From Phallus indusiatus (Eukaryota > Basidiomycota > Agaricomycetes > Phallales > Phallaceae), in NCBI GenBank assembly GCA_027605045.1, contig JAQFWX010000021.1, positions 372,001 through 436,000 on the forward strand: a stretch of 64,000 nt of DNA. The letters are read 5' to 3'. Under the pieces are notes generated by a model. The model was not told where the DNA came from. It made no database searches and worked only from the letters and a program-made list of their open reading frames with translations. The translations under genes and the position numbers were made by a program. Positions 36,801-46,114 of the stretch are shown piece by piece (within the stretch, counting starts at the first letter, position 1; the number at the start of each line of letters is the position of its first letter).

Positions 36801-39800
36801 TTCAAAGTAGTATCGGGCAGATAACAGAGAGTATCCACCGTAAGTTGCAAATACCTTAAGCATTCTTCGCTACTACATTTAAATTAGAACTTCATCTACT
36901 TGAAACTCACCGGCTTCAGAGCGCCTGGCTCGACTATGCCATTGCCAACAAAGAAAAACTTTTAAAAAAAGAATATCAAATTGAATTTCCTCAGATTCTG
37001 CAAATTTCCGCTGACAAAAGTCTTGAAATCAATCCTGCCCCTTCTGAAACATCTATCCGTTGTCTCTATGACCATTTCCTCAAGAACCAGCGTGAGAAAG
37101 AAAGCGGGCAATATGTCACGCCCGCGTAACACCTCGCTTAAGCGGAGCTCCGCTCATTCCTTTTACGTACCTCGCTTATATTCTTTTTGTTTCCCCGTTC
37201 CGAACCATTTCCTTTTCCGTCCTTGTTATCTTGTTGTAACCCGTTTCAGGTCTCTATTTAGTTTCATAGCTATTTAAAGATCGAGCTTCCTGTAACTACT
37301 TCTCCAGTTCTGATATAGATCTTATTCCGCCCAATCTCTCACACGTTTCATATCTCGATCCAATCTCATCTCAGATCCCTTGTCGTCGTTGACGGCGTCC
37401 TCGAACGTCGTCGGCGACGTTGCGTCTATCTTCTTCAACAACTACCTCTGACCAACTTCTCCGACCCCATTCCTAACTCCAAGACTCCGACGTCCTCCGA
37501 CTCAGTCTCTACCCAGAACCTCCGACGTTGTTAAAGCCTCGGAGAACTCACCCTAGACCCCTGTACGTGGCCCGACCTAGTACTAACCTAGGAAAGCCTC
37601 GTAGCCCTGCCCCGACCCGAAATTGTTGGTGACGCACCGTGAGGCGCAACTCAAGAGTAAGTTGAAGCCGACCAACATCCGACCCACGTCCGATCCTGTC
37701 CCGAGCCTCGCTTAGTCATCCCGACCCCGGCGCGTAACACAATACTCACGGACTTTAGCTGGTAAGAATTATGTTACATTCACTGTTTAGACCATGATTT
37801 TGATTTAAGACATATAGGTCGCATCCTTGGTATGGATTCCACTGTGAAGTTGGCAAACAAAGCGAACATCTACATGATTACAAAACCAAATGATAATAGT
37901 GGTGTGGAAACACACCATCAAGTACATACAAATGTCACCGTGTTTAATCCTTTTGAAGGTGGTATGTTAACTGCTGTGAATGAGGATAAGGAGCTTGTAT
38001 TCTGGGTATGCTATTCACTTAAATGCCTTTCATATATTCACTGTATTTTGATAGGAACTACTTCGAACAAATTCACCTTCCGAAATGCTTGCACCGCTCC
38101 GGGAATATGCTGAGCGGTGCGATGTATTGGGTGTCAGCTTCAAAGAAATTGGAGAAATTTGTGTTGACCGTTGTTGCGACTTTCGGCCAGCTATAGAAAG
38201 GGTGCTTCCTGATGTTTCTGTCGTACAAGATCTCATGCACCTGAAAGCGCGAATCCTTGATACGGTCCCAAAGAAGTCAATTTATTGTGATGCAGTCAGT
38301 TCAGAACTCATGAAGGCACTTGTGGAGCGTCCTGCAAGCCAGGGGCAGCCTGCTGTTTACCATTCAGTGGAAGAACAACATCGGCGGCTCCTTTCTGTTT
38401 TTGAAAAATACAAGGGAATTGGAAATGTGTTGACTCCAGCTTCTCAAACTGCTTTCGAAAATCAATTGGTGCATATCATGAGGCGTTGCTTGCAACGGCG
38501 GCACCCAGACTTGCCATCACATACCTCTGGAAATGAAAACTGGCATGCCCGTTTGAATGCACTCAGTCGTGGCGATGCCTCCAGCTTACCGACTGTTGTA
38601 TCACTTGTCACAGATGCTGTTTTACGACTCAACCTCAATGTCAAGATTAACAACCTATCCCAGCCTCCTGACTCTATATCTCGACAATTTAGAGCAAAGG
38701 CCAATGGCTTTCATCATCTCTTCCTTCTGAATCATATCCTCCGTCAGACCGAACAACTTACAGGAGTCGACCAGCCATTTTTCTTAAATGTCTGTCCAGA
38801 ACATAAACTTGGCCTTGTTCCACGAGATTTTGAGTGAGTTAAATCATGATTATTTCGCATAGCCTAATTTAATCAATTTCGCAGCCTGTATAAGGATAAA
38901 TCTTCACGCATACAAGCACTGAGGCATGAATTCAAAGGTGATGGGAAAGCAGACCCGCTTATTGATCAGTTCATCGACAATGTAACAATAAATGGTGAAG
39001 CAGATTTTTTGAACCCAGTGAGTAATATTATATGATACACCAAGACAGCGTATAAATTATTTGCAGAGTTTCAATGAAAAACGACCCTATTCTCAATTTC
39101 TTGATGAATCAGAAGACATGCCGAACTCAGAATTTATTACAGGTCATAGTGGTGAATATCAAAGTGAAATTTCGGAGGTTCAGAGGTGCGTTGTCTTGTC
39201 CTTTCATAATCTCTGTTTATTGAGAGTACTCCTCAGCATCAACAAACGTATCAAACTTCTTAATGATCATGAAAGAATGACGGCAGTTGACACAACCTTT
39301 TGCGAAAATGTAAGTCCAAAAATTATCTCTACTTTTCTTCTTCTTTAGTTTATCCAATTCCCTAGAAGTATTCACTATCAGAAAGCGGAGGAAATTTACC
39401 AGAAGATCCAGAAATTGATATAGACGAAACACAACCGAACCCTTGCACACATAGTGAACTGTCAATTCCTGAGTCTCGTACTGCAGCAGCACTATCAACA
39501 GTTCTTGTTGCAAAATCAGCTAGCGAATATATCTCTGCTAACACAATCACTAGAGGAGAAAATTCTCATTGGCGTTTTGCAGCATGTCATGTCATATTTG
39601 GTTGGACCTCAGCAATGTCACCCCAAGAGTGGAAGGAGGCCGCAGTACACTACAACAATCCGGCAACTTTCATTCATCCCTCCTTTTACGAAAATCATGA
39701 CTATCCACATGATCCACATTATCGTGACGCTGATACTCTTAAAAAATATTGTCTAGAATTTGAAAAATCTGTCTGGAAATGGAAACATCGGCAGGATGAT

Positions 39801-40349
39801 GGTGAAAGTGAGTCATTACACTGTATGAATTGTTTTGAAGTCGAAGTTGAATATTTTTTTTCAGAGTTAAAACAATGGATTACAACACAGTTGACGGTTC
39901 TCCCCCCTAATCCCAGTGTGTTATATTATTCAAAGCCAACGAAAACTGGAAAGCAGTCAAAAGTCAAAATATGCCGCCGGTGTAATCAACCACGGGATTC
40001 TCAAAAACAGAACCACCCTCGCGACAACTGCTCTGATGGTTTCTTCTCCTGGGATAAAATTCCTTTCCCACTACCGTCGCCACCCAATTTTCCCTCGCTT
40101 ACTTTCCGGCTTGATGGAAAACTTTGTATCAATGCTGCAACTTGTATTTCGGCCTTCCAAAAAGCAATACACGAAAAAACCCTCGCACACAATAGCTCTT
40201 TGGAGCTAAAATCGGAATGGGAGAATATATTGGTTTTTGAAAGGTTGGCTAGGAAAAATACAGATGAGGGAATAGAGAGCGCTGTATTGCAGGGTCAACA
40301 TGCATATGATTTCACTACGCTGTCTCGCTTCAGAAGTGGCAAGCGGTAA
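27828..40349 (+). CDS. DDE-type transposase with zinc-binding motifs, interrupted by three nested insertions
   Basis: Exons: 27828-27896 plus 28294-28500; 36278-36674; 36729-36839; 36888-37113 plus 37745-37761; 37818-38005; 38055-38833; 38885-39017; 39067-39185; 39225-39309; 39366-39807; 39865-40349. After removing two solo LTRs and one copy of each target duplication, and splicing, all phases agree and the frame is open for about 1085 residues. Residues about 163-204 carry C-x4-C ... C-x2-H (CPSPDC, CREH), a likely zinc ribbon. GRILGMDSTVK gives D349; CVDRCCDFRP and VVQDLMH give D443/D464; SGNENWHARLN gives E566; these are plausible DDE residues. KICRRCNQPR near the C-terminus is a second Cys motif. 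The retroelement sits in intron 1 (donor GTGAGG). A further exon after 40433 (GEQYQNLMYPYKPYKPPGMD) is possible if GTAAC at 40346 is a donor. As it stands, the two exonic LTRs must abolish the product. Confidence 0.65.
27897..28288 (-). mobile_element. Solo LTR A in transposase exon 1
   Basis: Bounded by TGTTAGGG and CCCTGACA, 392 bp, flanked by GAGAG at 27892-27896 and 28289-28293. It has no internal domain, so it arose by LTR-LTR recombination. It is in the same orientation as the gypsy element beside it and shares variants with LTR D (TACATAAAACGACGACG, CACGGGCATCA), so A and D form one subfamily. Confidence 0.9.
28511..28904 (-). repeat. 3' LTR of the gypsy element (LTR B)
   Basis: 394 bp, plus-strand ends TGTTAGGG and CCCTGACA. 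It differs from LTR E at several sites, for example GTCTGACGCGC against GTACGAGCGCGC and GTAGAAAG against GTAGAGAAAG. Confidence 0.9.
29209..29607 (+). mobile_element. Solo LTR C, inverted, inside integrase/chromodomain
   Basis: Plus-strand ends TGTCAGGG and CCCTAACA, 399 bp, in the opposite orientation to its host. Target duplication TGACC at 29204-29208 and 29608-29612. Sequence variants place it with LTRs B and E. It separates the integrase end (RVRAPPPPEV) from the chromodomain lead-in (DDGEHYVVEW), which are in the same frame once it is removed. Confidence 0.92.
31506..31884. mobile_element. 379-bp non-autonomous DNA element with 25-bp inverted repeats
   Basis: The left end is TAAGGGCGCACACGATTCCG followed by GATCC. 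The right end, reversed, is TAAGGATGCACACGATTCCG followed by GATCC, with two mismatches in 25 bases. Flanking TACGC repeats lie at 31501-31505 and 31885-31889. Removing the element and one repeat restores DFARIANPMFGL in the pol frame. The interior is packed with GGATCC and AGGTCA/TGACCT motifs. There is no coding capacity, so it needs a transposase in trans. I do not know the superfamily. Confidence 0.85.
33542..33936 (-). mobile_element. Solo LTR D in the pol leader
   Basis: Plus-strand ends TGTTAGGG and CCCTAACA, 395 bp, in the same orientation as the host. Target duplication GCAGG at 33537-33541 and 33937-33941. It is closest to LTR A. The frame SPAKTKESPPP is restored without it. Confidence 0.9.
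34237..34376. repeat. Cluster of short hairpins between gag and pol
   Basis: Successive inverted repeats on the plus strand: CACACCGCTGTAAGGGTGTG; GCGTCACGCTGTGACGC; GCAGTGCCAAAGGCACTGC; then GGGCCCC AGG GGGGCCC. They fill the space from the gag stop to the start of the pol leader sequence. Confidence 0.7.
34377..35663 (-). pseudogene. gag: Gag of the gypsy element, one in-frame stop
   Basis: Starts MDSSPPPSAPPLVTLNDVAT at 35663. The capsid-like region has GRAFWNTVEFYMSIC, FKADFFPQSEQEDAINALYS and VEEYVDAFRVLIEHAGF. A P/Q-rich linker is followed by the zinc knuckle CRRCGATGHWARECP. The frame is broken only by TGA at 35397-35399, after SSRSSRNT; downstream codons continue in the same frame. 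It ends at 34377 with TAG. It would form the virus-like particle core of the element. Confidence 0.88.
35828..36226 (-). repeat. 5' LTR of the gypsy element (LTR E)
   Basis: 399 bp with plus-strand ends TGTTAGGG and CCCTGACA. Just inside it, at 35811-35827, lies GTAGAAGCTTGTTCTAC, an inverted repeat where a tRNA primer-binding site would be expected. I see no obvious initiator-tRNA complement. Confidence 0.88.
37114..37739. mobile_element. Solo LTR F of a different retrotransposon family, in transposase exon 4
   Basis: Starts TGTCACGCCCGCGTAACACC and ends GGCGCGTAACA, 626 bp, flanked by CAATA at 37109-37113 and 37740-37744. It is unrelated in sequence to LTRs A-E. Excision restores GQYSRTLAG in the transposase. 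Confidence 0.88.
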
Positions 40350-40691
40350 CATGGGTAGCTTAGTACTAAATGTCACTAAATTTATTTAGAATGATGAGCA
40401 CTTGACCGTATCATTGTTACAGTGCAACAGGTGAACAATATCAAAATTTGATGTATCCATACAAGCCTTATAAACCACCTGGCATGGATGATGCACCATT
40501 TGGATTCGATCCTGTTAAAGGATATATTTACGGGTTAGAAGGGACACTCACAGCGGGACTTAGATGCATGTTTGTGTATATCGGAAATTGTATACTTGCG
40601 GTCACACTGAATAGGGGGTTCCTAGTTTGTCAAACCATATTGTATCTGTCAACTACATCAACACTGGTGAATCTGTTCCTTATAAAAAAAA

Positions 40692-42398
40692 ATGGGTGTC
40701 CCGGGACTTTGGAAGGTACGTAATTGCTTTTTGTGTCTTGTTTAACAGAAGTTTTATTGACAACTACATATATGTACCAGAAACTGAAGCCTACTGAGGA
40801 AAGGACAACACTTTTAGAACTTTGTTTGGAACGCGGCATCTCAAAAACCTCAGAGAAGCATTTTATATTGGGAATTGATGCTCCAATATGGTTGTATCAA
40901 ACCCTTCATTCCAAATCCCAGTATGGGATGAATGCACAGCTCAAACCTCTGTTTTACCGCTGTTGCCGGTAATTATGTTCCCTATTTTTGAAATTAATGT
41001 TCAAGTCATATTTTAATTTAACAGGCTTCTCACACTTCCTGCAAAAATTATCTTCGTCTTTGACGGTGATGAAAAAACTGGATCAAAAAGAGGTCATCAT
41101 GTTTCTAGTCACATTCGTCGTCTTGAAAGGAATTTTCGTGAGATGGTGTCATGCTTCGGTTTCATGACAAGAATTGTAAGCTTCCCTCTTCAGGATATTG
41201 AATAAATATTTATTTTTTTAAGGCATCTGGTGAGGCTGAAGCAGAACTAGCGTGGTTGAATCAGAACAATTTTATTCATGGAATCCTCTCCGAGGATGTT
41301 GATTGTTTCATTTTTGGAGCTTTGACTGTTATCCGGGAATACTCAAATGAGCAACCTTCAAATAAAAACCACCCGCATATTGCATCACCAGTTTCCGTTT
41401 ATAAGTCATCCAAGATTTTATCCAACCCAGAAGTCAGACTCACTCATAATGGTTTTATCCTCTTCGCACTTTTGAATGGCGGAGATTATCACAAGGTTCG
41501 TCACAATTTTTATTTTTGAGTCTCATTATGACAAGCTGTAAAGGGTTTCGGATGTGGGCCGGAAATATCACATGGTCTTGCACGCACTCAATTAGCAGAT
41601 GAGCTTGTGGAAGGATATTCCAAAATTGATGATCTATCAGCCTGGACTCAATTTCGCTCGGAGTGGCGCAAGAAGCTATGTGAAGAACTGAAGACAAATA
41701 ACCACGGAAATCTGTCTTCCAGGCATCCACAATTAGCTAGGAAAGTTCCTGTGACATTTCCATCAAGAGCTCTCTTAGATTCATATCTTCAGCCAAGCGT
41801 CTCCAAAGATAGTCCAACGCAACTCGAGCAATCGGCAGAACTGAATAAACTCACTTCATTTTGCGTCAACTACTTCGGCTGGGAACCACAGACAGTCATT
41901 GACAAGTTTTCACACTTTATATGGCCAGGATATATTATACAAAATCTTGTACAGGAAGGGAAAAATGGCGAGTGTCAACACTTCATAACCAAGATCTCTC
42001 AACACCGGGTCCACCCTGTTGCACGAAGTATCATCGAGTACCAGGTGATTGTGAACGTTGAAGTGCTCCACCTCCGATTACGCGAGCTGTTGAGTAAGGT
42101 AGGAAGTCGTTTTGATTTAAATAACCATATCATCACTGTTAATTTATAGGACGCACCGGGAAATGAACTGAGATATTCAGTTCCCAAAACACAGAAAATC
42201 TGGATCGCGGGCCCACTTTTGTGGGATACATGCCCGGATTTCATGGCTGACTATCGGAGCGGAATAAAGCATTCAATGGGAGATGAATCTTCTATCAACT
42301 CCGAGTCCTCCGGGTCGTACTTTCCACCAGCTGACGAACTGCTATTAGAGTCAGTATTGCTAAATCAACAAAGCCATAATGTCCAAAAAGAACTATAA
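40692..42398 (+). CDS. XPG/FEN1-like (GEN1/Yen1-type) structure-specific nuclease
   Basis: Six exons: 40692-40715, 40781-40968, 41025-41175, 41223-41495, 41544-42098 and 42150-42398. They total 1440 bp, 479 residues, with no stop. The N-region begins MGVPGLWK. Metal-binding acidic residues of the XPG fold are all in place: D41 in LGIDAPIWLYQ, D84 in FVFDGDEKTGSKRG, E125/E127 in ASGEAEAELAWL, D146/D148 in LSEDVDCFIFGA and D209 in LNGGDYHKGFGCGPE. The following helix-two-turn-helix region is GLARTQLADEL. The family cuts branched DNA such as flaps and Holliday junctions. Proximity to the transposase suggests a role in transposition or repair of its intermediates, which is inference. A standalone GEN1-like gene that happens to lie here is the alternative. 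Confidence 0.85.
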
Positions 42399-42642
42399 GC
42401 AAGTCAATTAGTTTAGTGATTAATATGATGCGAATTGTGGAAAATTTAAGCGGAAACAATACAACTTACGGTGGCGATCTTCAAGTGAACGGGCGGATCC
42501 CCAATAGGTTTTTGCTTCCGTGGGGGAAAAGTCTCTGGAGCTTAAAGCGGCCTACGGCCGGTGCGAATCCCTCGATTCCACCAGTTTGCCGAAGATGAAG
42601 CTGATAAATACGTCACTAGGGCCATTTCATTGTAATCCGATG

Positions 42643-42675
42643 ATACTGTCAAACCATTCACCCGCTACCTCCTGC
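42643..42675 (+). promoter_or_regulatory. Conserved GSCY upstream block, copy 4
   Basis: ATACTGTCAAACCATTCACC then CGCTACCTCCTGCC, ending 69 bp before the start. The core palindrome GAACCGTTC is degraded to AAACCATTC. TACGTCACTA at 42609-42618 is shared with copy 5. Confidence 0.55.
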
Positions 42676-42743
42676 CTTTATCTTGTATGCAAGACTTTTC
42701 ACGATTGTGTATCAACTCACCGTTAGGGCTATCATTCACTAAA

Positions 42744-44014
42744 ATGAGTGTTGTAAGCACGGCTTCTCATCACGAATCAGACTGCCAGGAAAAACCCTCT
42801 GCCAACCTCAAGACCGCTGAGGACCTGAAACCACCCTATCATAATTGTGAATGCGGCGATGCTGGAGACTTTGTCCACTATTTTCCAGTAAAGCTCAACG
42901 ATGCAAAATCCGTCAAGGAATTCAAAGCCCAAATTATCAGTTTTGTGAGTACCATTCGAGTCAGATGAACCTTCATCATTTAATTATTATTCTAGATCCA
43001 ACATATCTGGCTCTCATGCCCAAAAGCTGTCCCCATGCATCATAACAGCTGTCCGTGAATGCATCAAAGTCTATAAACAAACCGCGCTACCCGTAGATCC
43101 AGTCGCCCACTTTTACAACTACTAGCTGGAAGGTAAATCTCTACCAACCTGGATAATCCTCCGCTCGCCATCGGACAAGAATGACCCGCCATACGCATCG
43201 CAAGTTAGCATCCGACACTGCCTTCAAATATTCCTGGACGAGCTTGCTCTCACCAAAGCTATCAGAGACGAGCTATATTCAGCTTGCGCTACGAAAGGTT
43301 TCAACATTTTTTTCGGTCTCGTCCGAAGGGAAAGTCTAAGACATCTCCAAGAAGCTCCTATTGAAGGAACACTCCTTAATCAAAGTCGACATTCAGAACG
43401 TATGGAAATTGGACACGGACTTCTACGACCGCCCGAGACTACTCTACCGGAAACCCTGACAGTTGTTCCCAATACTTACGGGTTCAAGCTGACATGGTAT
43501 GTCCCCGACATGTCGCGGAGGTTGGAGTCAGGTCGAGTCATCGGTATAGAATTTGTAGCAAAAGGTAATTTCAAGGTTCAATGTGACTTACGAAAATCCT
43601 GGTAATCATTTATTTCCTGCAGGTTAAATCTGGGGGATGTACATTCGAGCCGAAGGCAATCAGTGGAAGCTAGTATTATGTCTATTGAAGCCTTCCCAAA
43701 TAGATCTCCTCCAAAGAGACGTATTAGGGTATTTAAAAATTTCACGCGATGGCAGAACAAAACTTTTTGGGAGGACCTCAACCACCGTGGCGAGCGTGAA
43801 TACACAATACATGCGCACTGTGAATCTGCCTGTCGAAGGAAACTTACCAAACAGTTATACCATGACAATTACCAGTCACAAGGTGAATGAATGGTTGGTC
43901 AGTTTCTCCCAGATACCAGACAACACGCTGACTGTTTACTTTTCCAGTCATCAGTCTATTAACAAGGATGGAAGCTGTTATTTGATACTCAGCCTTCGGA
44001 GTTGGTCGTTGTAA
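42744..44014 (+). pseudogene. GSCY-family copy 4, frameshift and stops
   Basis: Exons 42744-42944, 42996-43564, 43623-43893 and 43948-44014 match the family layout. Exon 1 is intact (MSVVSTASHHESDCQEKP, HNCECGDAGDFVHYFPVKLN). At the start of exon 2, IQHIWL is followed by a 5-bp deletion near 43006-43012, then QKLSPCIITAVRECIKVYKQ in another frame. TAG at 43123-43125 replaces the residue after FYNY. Exon 3 has TAA at 43625-43627, where others have CAA in GQIWG. The rest is well preserved: IRDELYSACATKGFNIFFGL, MEIGHGLLRPPE, LTWYVPDMSRRLESG, WKLVLCLLKPSQIDL and INKDGSCYLILSLRSW. The gene is recently dead. Confidence 0.8.
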
Positions 44015-44344
44015 CAAATCTACGCGGTCGTCTTTAGATAATAACTTGCCGTTTTGGTTAAGACAGAAAAATTTGCACCTCATTTGCATCTTATTGTTCT
44101 CTTTCTGTAGCGTGTTACGCTACACCCCAGTTAAAGTTCTCATTATGGAAAAATCTCCGGTCATGGCTGTCCGATTTACACGCACCAGTACTGATTGAAC
44201 GAGTTAGTATAAGTTAAATAGCTGTTCCACATGTTATCAGGGCCACTCCTTAACAAAATGCCTTGATCATTCATCAAGACCTCTGTGAGGGAAAAGTAAT
44301 TTGAATAACCAAAACTGCTTTAACCCATTCAAGTTCCATTAGCA

Positions 44345-44495
44345 ATTACAGTATTGCACCAGTTGCAACATCTTGGAAGTAAAAATGTTCCTTTGAGCGG
44401 CCGATGTCGCCAATTGATGAGATTGAACAATATGAACTTGAATGAGTGAAAGGTTTACTCACTGTCCTTGGAGCTGACGAGTGAGGATCATCAGC
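44345..44495 (-). pseudogene. Fragment of an RlpA-like gene (exon 1-2 region)
   Basis: Aligns with 47485-47625, the exon 2/intron 1/exon 1 junction of the intact RlpA-like gene: ACCAGTTGCA, CTTGGAA.TAAAA.TGTTCCT, TGAGCGGC, GAGATTGAA, TTTACT.AC.GTCCTTGGA and TTGACGAG. The coding frame is broken and nothing of exons 3-4 is present. Confidence 0.65.
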
Positions 44496-44839
44496 CAGAT
44501 TTCAAATGATGATTGACATTTATGATACGGCTGTAGCGTGCGCGAACTACATAAGAGCAGAATAGTCAGCGATGAGTATATGCGCCGTCATTGACATTTA
44601 TGGCTGTGTCATTTCGAGGCACATTCGATCATCCCTTAGTCTTCACATCCGATTTGATTCCGACTTCATGGCTTCCCGCTCTTGTCAAAATTACATACCA
44701 GCCCCAGTTCCTATTTCCCGGAATGATGACTCACTAATGTATATAAAACCTTTCCTTTTAGCTTACAAATAACAACTATTTCCCCTTATTTTCCCTTTGA
44801 GCACACTTACACTAGTTTCCTCTCTTCTCTATGTGCTCC

Positions 44840-46028
44840 CACTGTGGAAAAAACCGCCACTGAAGTAAGTGGTATTCAGTGGGTATGACCACTGAGCAAC
44901 ATTATTCAGTGGTCGATTAGTGGTTATACCCACTGATAGTCAGTGGGATATTAGTGGCAGTCAGTGGTCAGTGGAAAAGTCAGTGGTTCATTACCACTGA
45001 CTTCAAGGCCCAGTGGTAATTCAGCGGTAATGGTACCACTGACATTCAGTGGTGGGTCAGTGGTGAGTCGGTGGATGACAATATTTAGTGGCTCTATACC
45101 ACTCAATTCATGTTAATGAGCACTGGCATACCAGCTTGTAAATAATTATTTATTTTTTGGTGAAAAAAATATTTTTAATAAACATAAGCATTATTATTAC
45201 ACGTGATTAGCACGTGACGTGACGCGTGGCGCGTAATACGCTGTGTTTGAATCGGAGTTGAAAAATGATTGTATGCGTGCATCATGGTTCTTAAAGCACT
45301 TGACTTTTTTCTCCCCCCATCTCACTCTCTCATCCCACCACCATTCACACCACCGTCCACCGCCCATGCCGCCGTTCACACCGCCATCCACACCATCATC
45401 TACACCGCCATCCACACCATCATCTACACCGCCATCCACGCCGCTATTCCATTCCGCCGTTATCCACAGTGCACACCACTATCATCCACGCCCTTTCGCA
45501 TCGTCCGGTCTGTTATGACGTGTGACACAACGCTAGCCCAGTGAGTCAGACACAACTCATGTCGCGCTATTTATTATATATAACGTCCACAGGCGAAGAA
45601 GACTTTCCTACTCACGTGGCGCGCTTTACGGGACTTGGGGTATGGGGCTCAGTGGGTGCGAGAGGACATGGGGACCTGGGCGCGTCGGGAGGCAAAGGGA
45701 CATTTTTTAGTATAAGTCTTTTTTGTGTAAATAAGTACATAGATTTATTACAAATAAACATGAATTACATAATAATAAATAACAAGGAAAAAGGAACGAA
45801 AAATAAATACACCGGCCGTGAAAGCGTTCATAGGGACTTATCACTTAACCTTCAGTGGAAAATGCCACTGAGCACCATTGAACTTCAGTGGTTTTTACCA
45901 CGGAAACGGCGGAAGTTCCGCTGATTTTCAGTGGTCAGACCACTGACAAACCACTGGTATTCAGCGGGTGTATCCACTGGGTCACCACTGAGTATCAGTG
46001 GTATTCAGTGGCGATATTTTCCACAGTG
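44840..46028. mobile_element. CACTA-like non-autonomous DNA transposon
   Basis: 1189 bp. The left end is CACTGTGGAAAAAACCGCCA and the reversed right end is CACTGTGGAAAATATCGCCA. A 3-bp duplication TCC lies at 44837-44839 and 46029-46031. Both ends carry about 200-280 bp of densely repeated CAGTGG/CCACTG in both orientations, the subterminal repeat pattern of CACTA (EnSpm) elements. The interior has a CAC-rich minisatellite and AT-rich DNA, but no transposase. Confidence 0.85.
45340..45445. repeat. CACCATCATCTACACCGCCA minisatellite
   Basis: Two to three copies of a 24-bp unit plus degenerate CCAC/CCGC runs inside the CACTA-like element. The open frames across it are repeat artefacts. Confidence 0.75.
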
Positions 46029-46052
46029 TCCTGGCGTGCGGCGCTCTTCAGT

Positions 46053-46110
46053 CCTAATCATGAAAACGATCAACGGAGACGGGAGAGTAAACAACCACAC
46101 TGAGAGCAGC
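46053..46110. repeat. Duplicated segment matching the upstream region of the RlpA-like gene
   Basis: AATCATGAAAACGATCAACGG and GAGAGTAAACAACC..AC.GAGAGC correspond to 47945-48008 (ATCATGAAAACAATCAGCGG, GAGAATAAACGACGTTACCGAGAGC). Together with the fragment at 44345-44495 this looks like one duplicated block, later split by the CACTA-like element. Confidence 0.55.
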
Positions 46111-46114
46111 TTAA

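Larger units (their letters stand above)
27828..42398 (+). mobile_element. Academ-like DNA transposon with transposase and XPG-type nuclease genes; ends not found
   Basis: Two plus-strand genes lie head to tail: a DDE-type transposase (27828-40349) and an XPG/FEN1-like nuclease (40692-42398), only about 340 bp apart. From memory, Repbase describes the Academ superfamily as coding for a transposase together with an XPG nuclease in one group (AcademX) and a helicase in another, which fits. Without its nested insertions the coding part is about 5.8 kb. I could not find terminal inverted repeats. The right end must lie between 42398 and about 42595, where similarity of the flank to the upstream region of GSCY copy 5 begins. 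The assignment rests on architecture, not on a search. Confidence 0.55.

Noticed and set aside
42530..42590. Possible tRNA (GGTGCGAATCC resembling a B box, ending TTCCACCA)
   Set aside because: No matching acceptor stem, D-arm or anticodon stem can be folded in a tRNA-sized window, and the B box has a mismatch at an invariant base.
45243..45544. Open frames rich in H, T, P and S
   Set aside because: They are produced by the CAC/ACC minisatellite inside the CACTA-like element.
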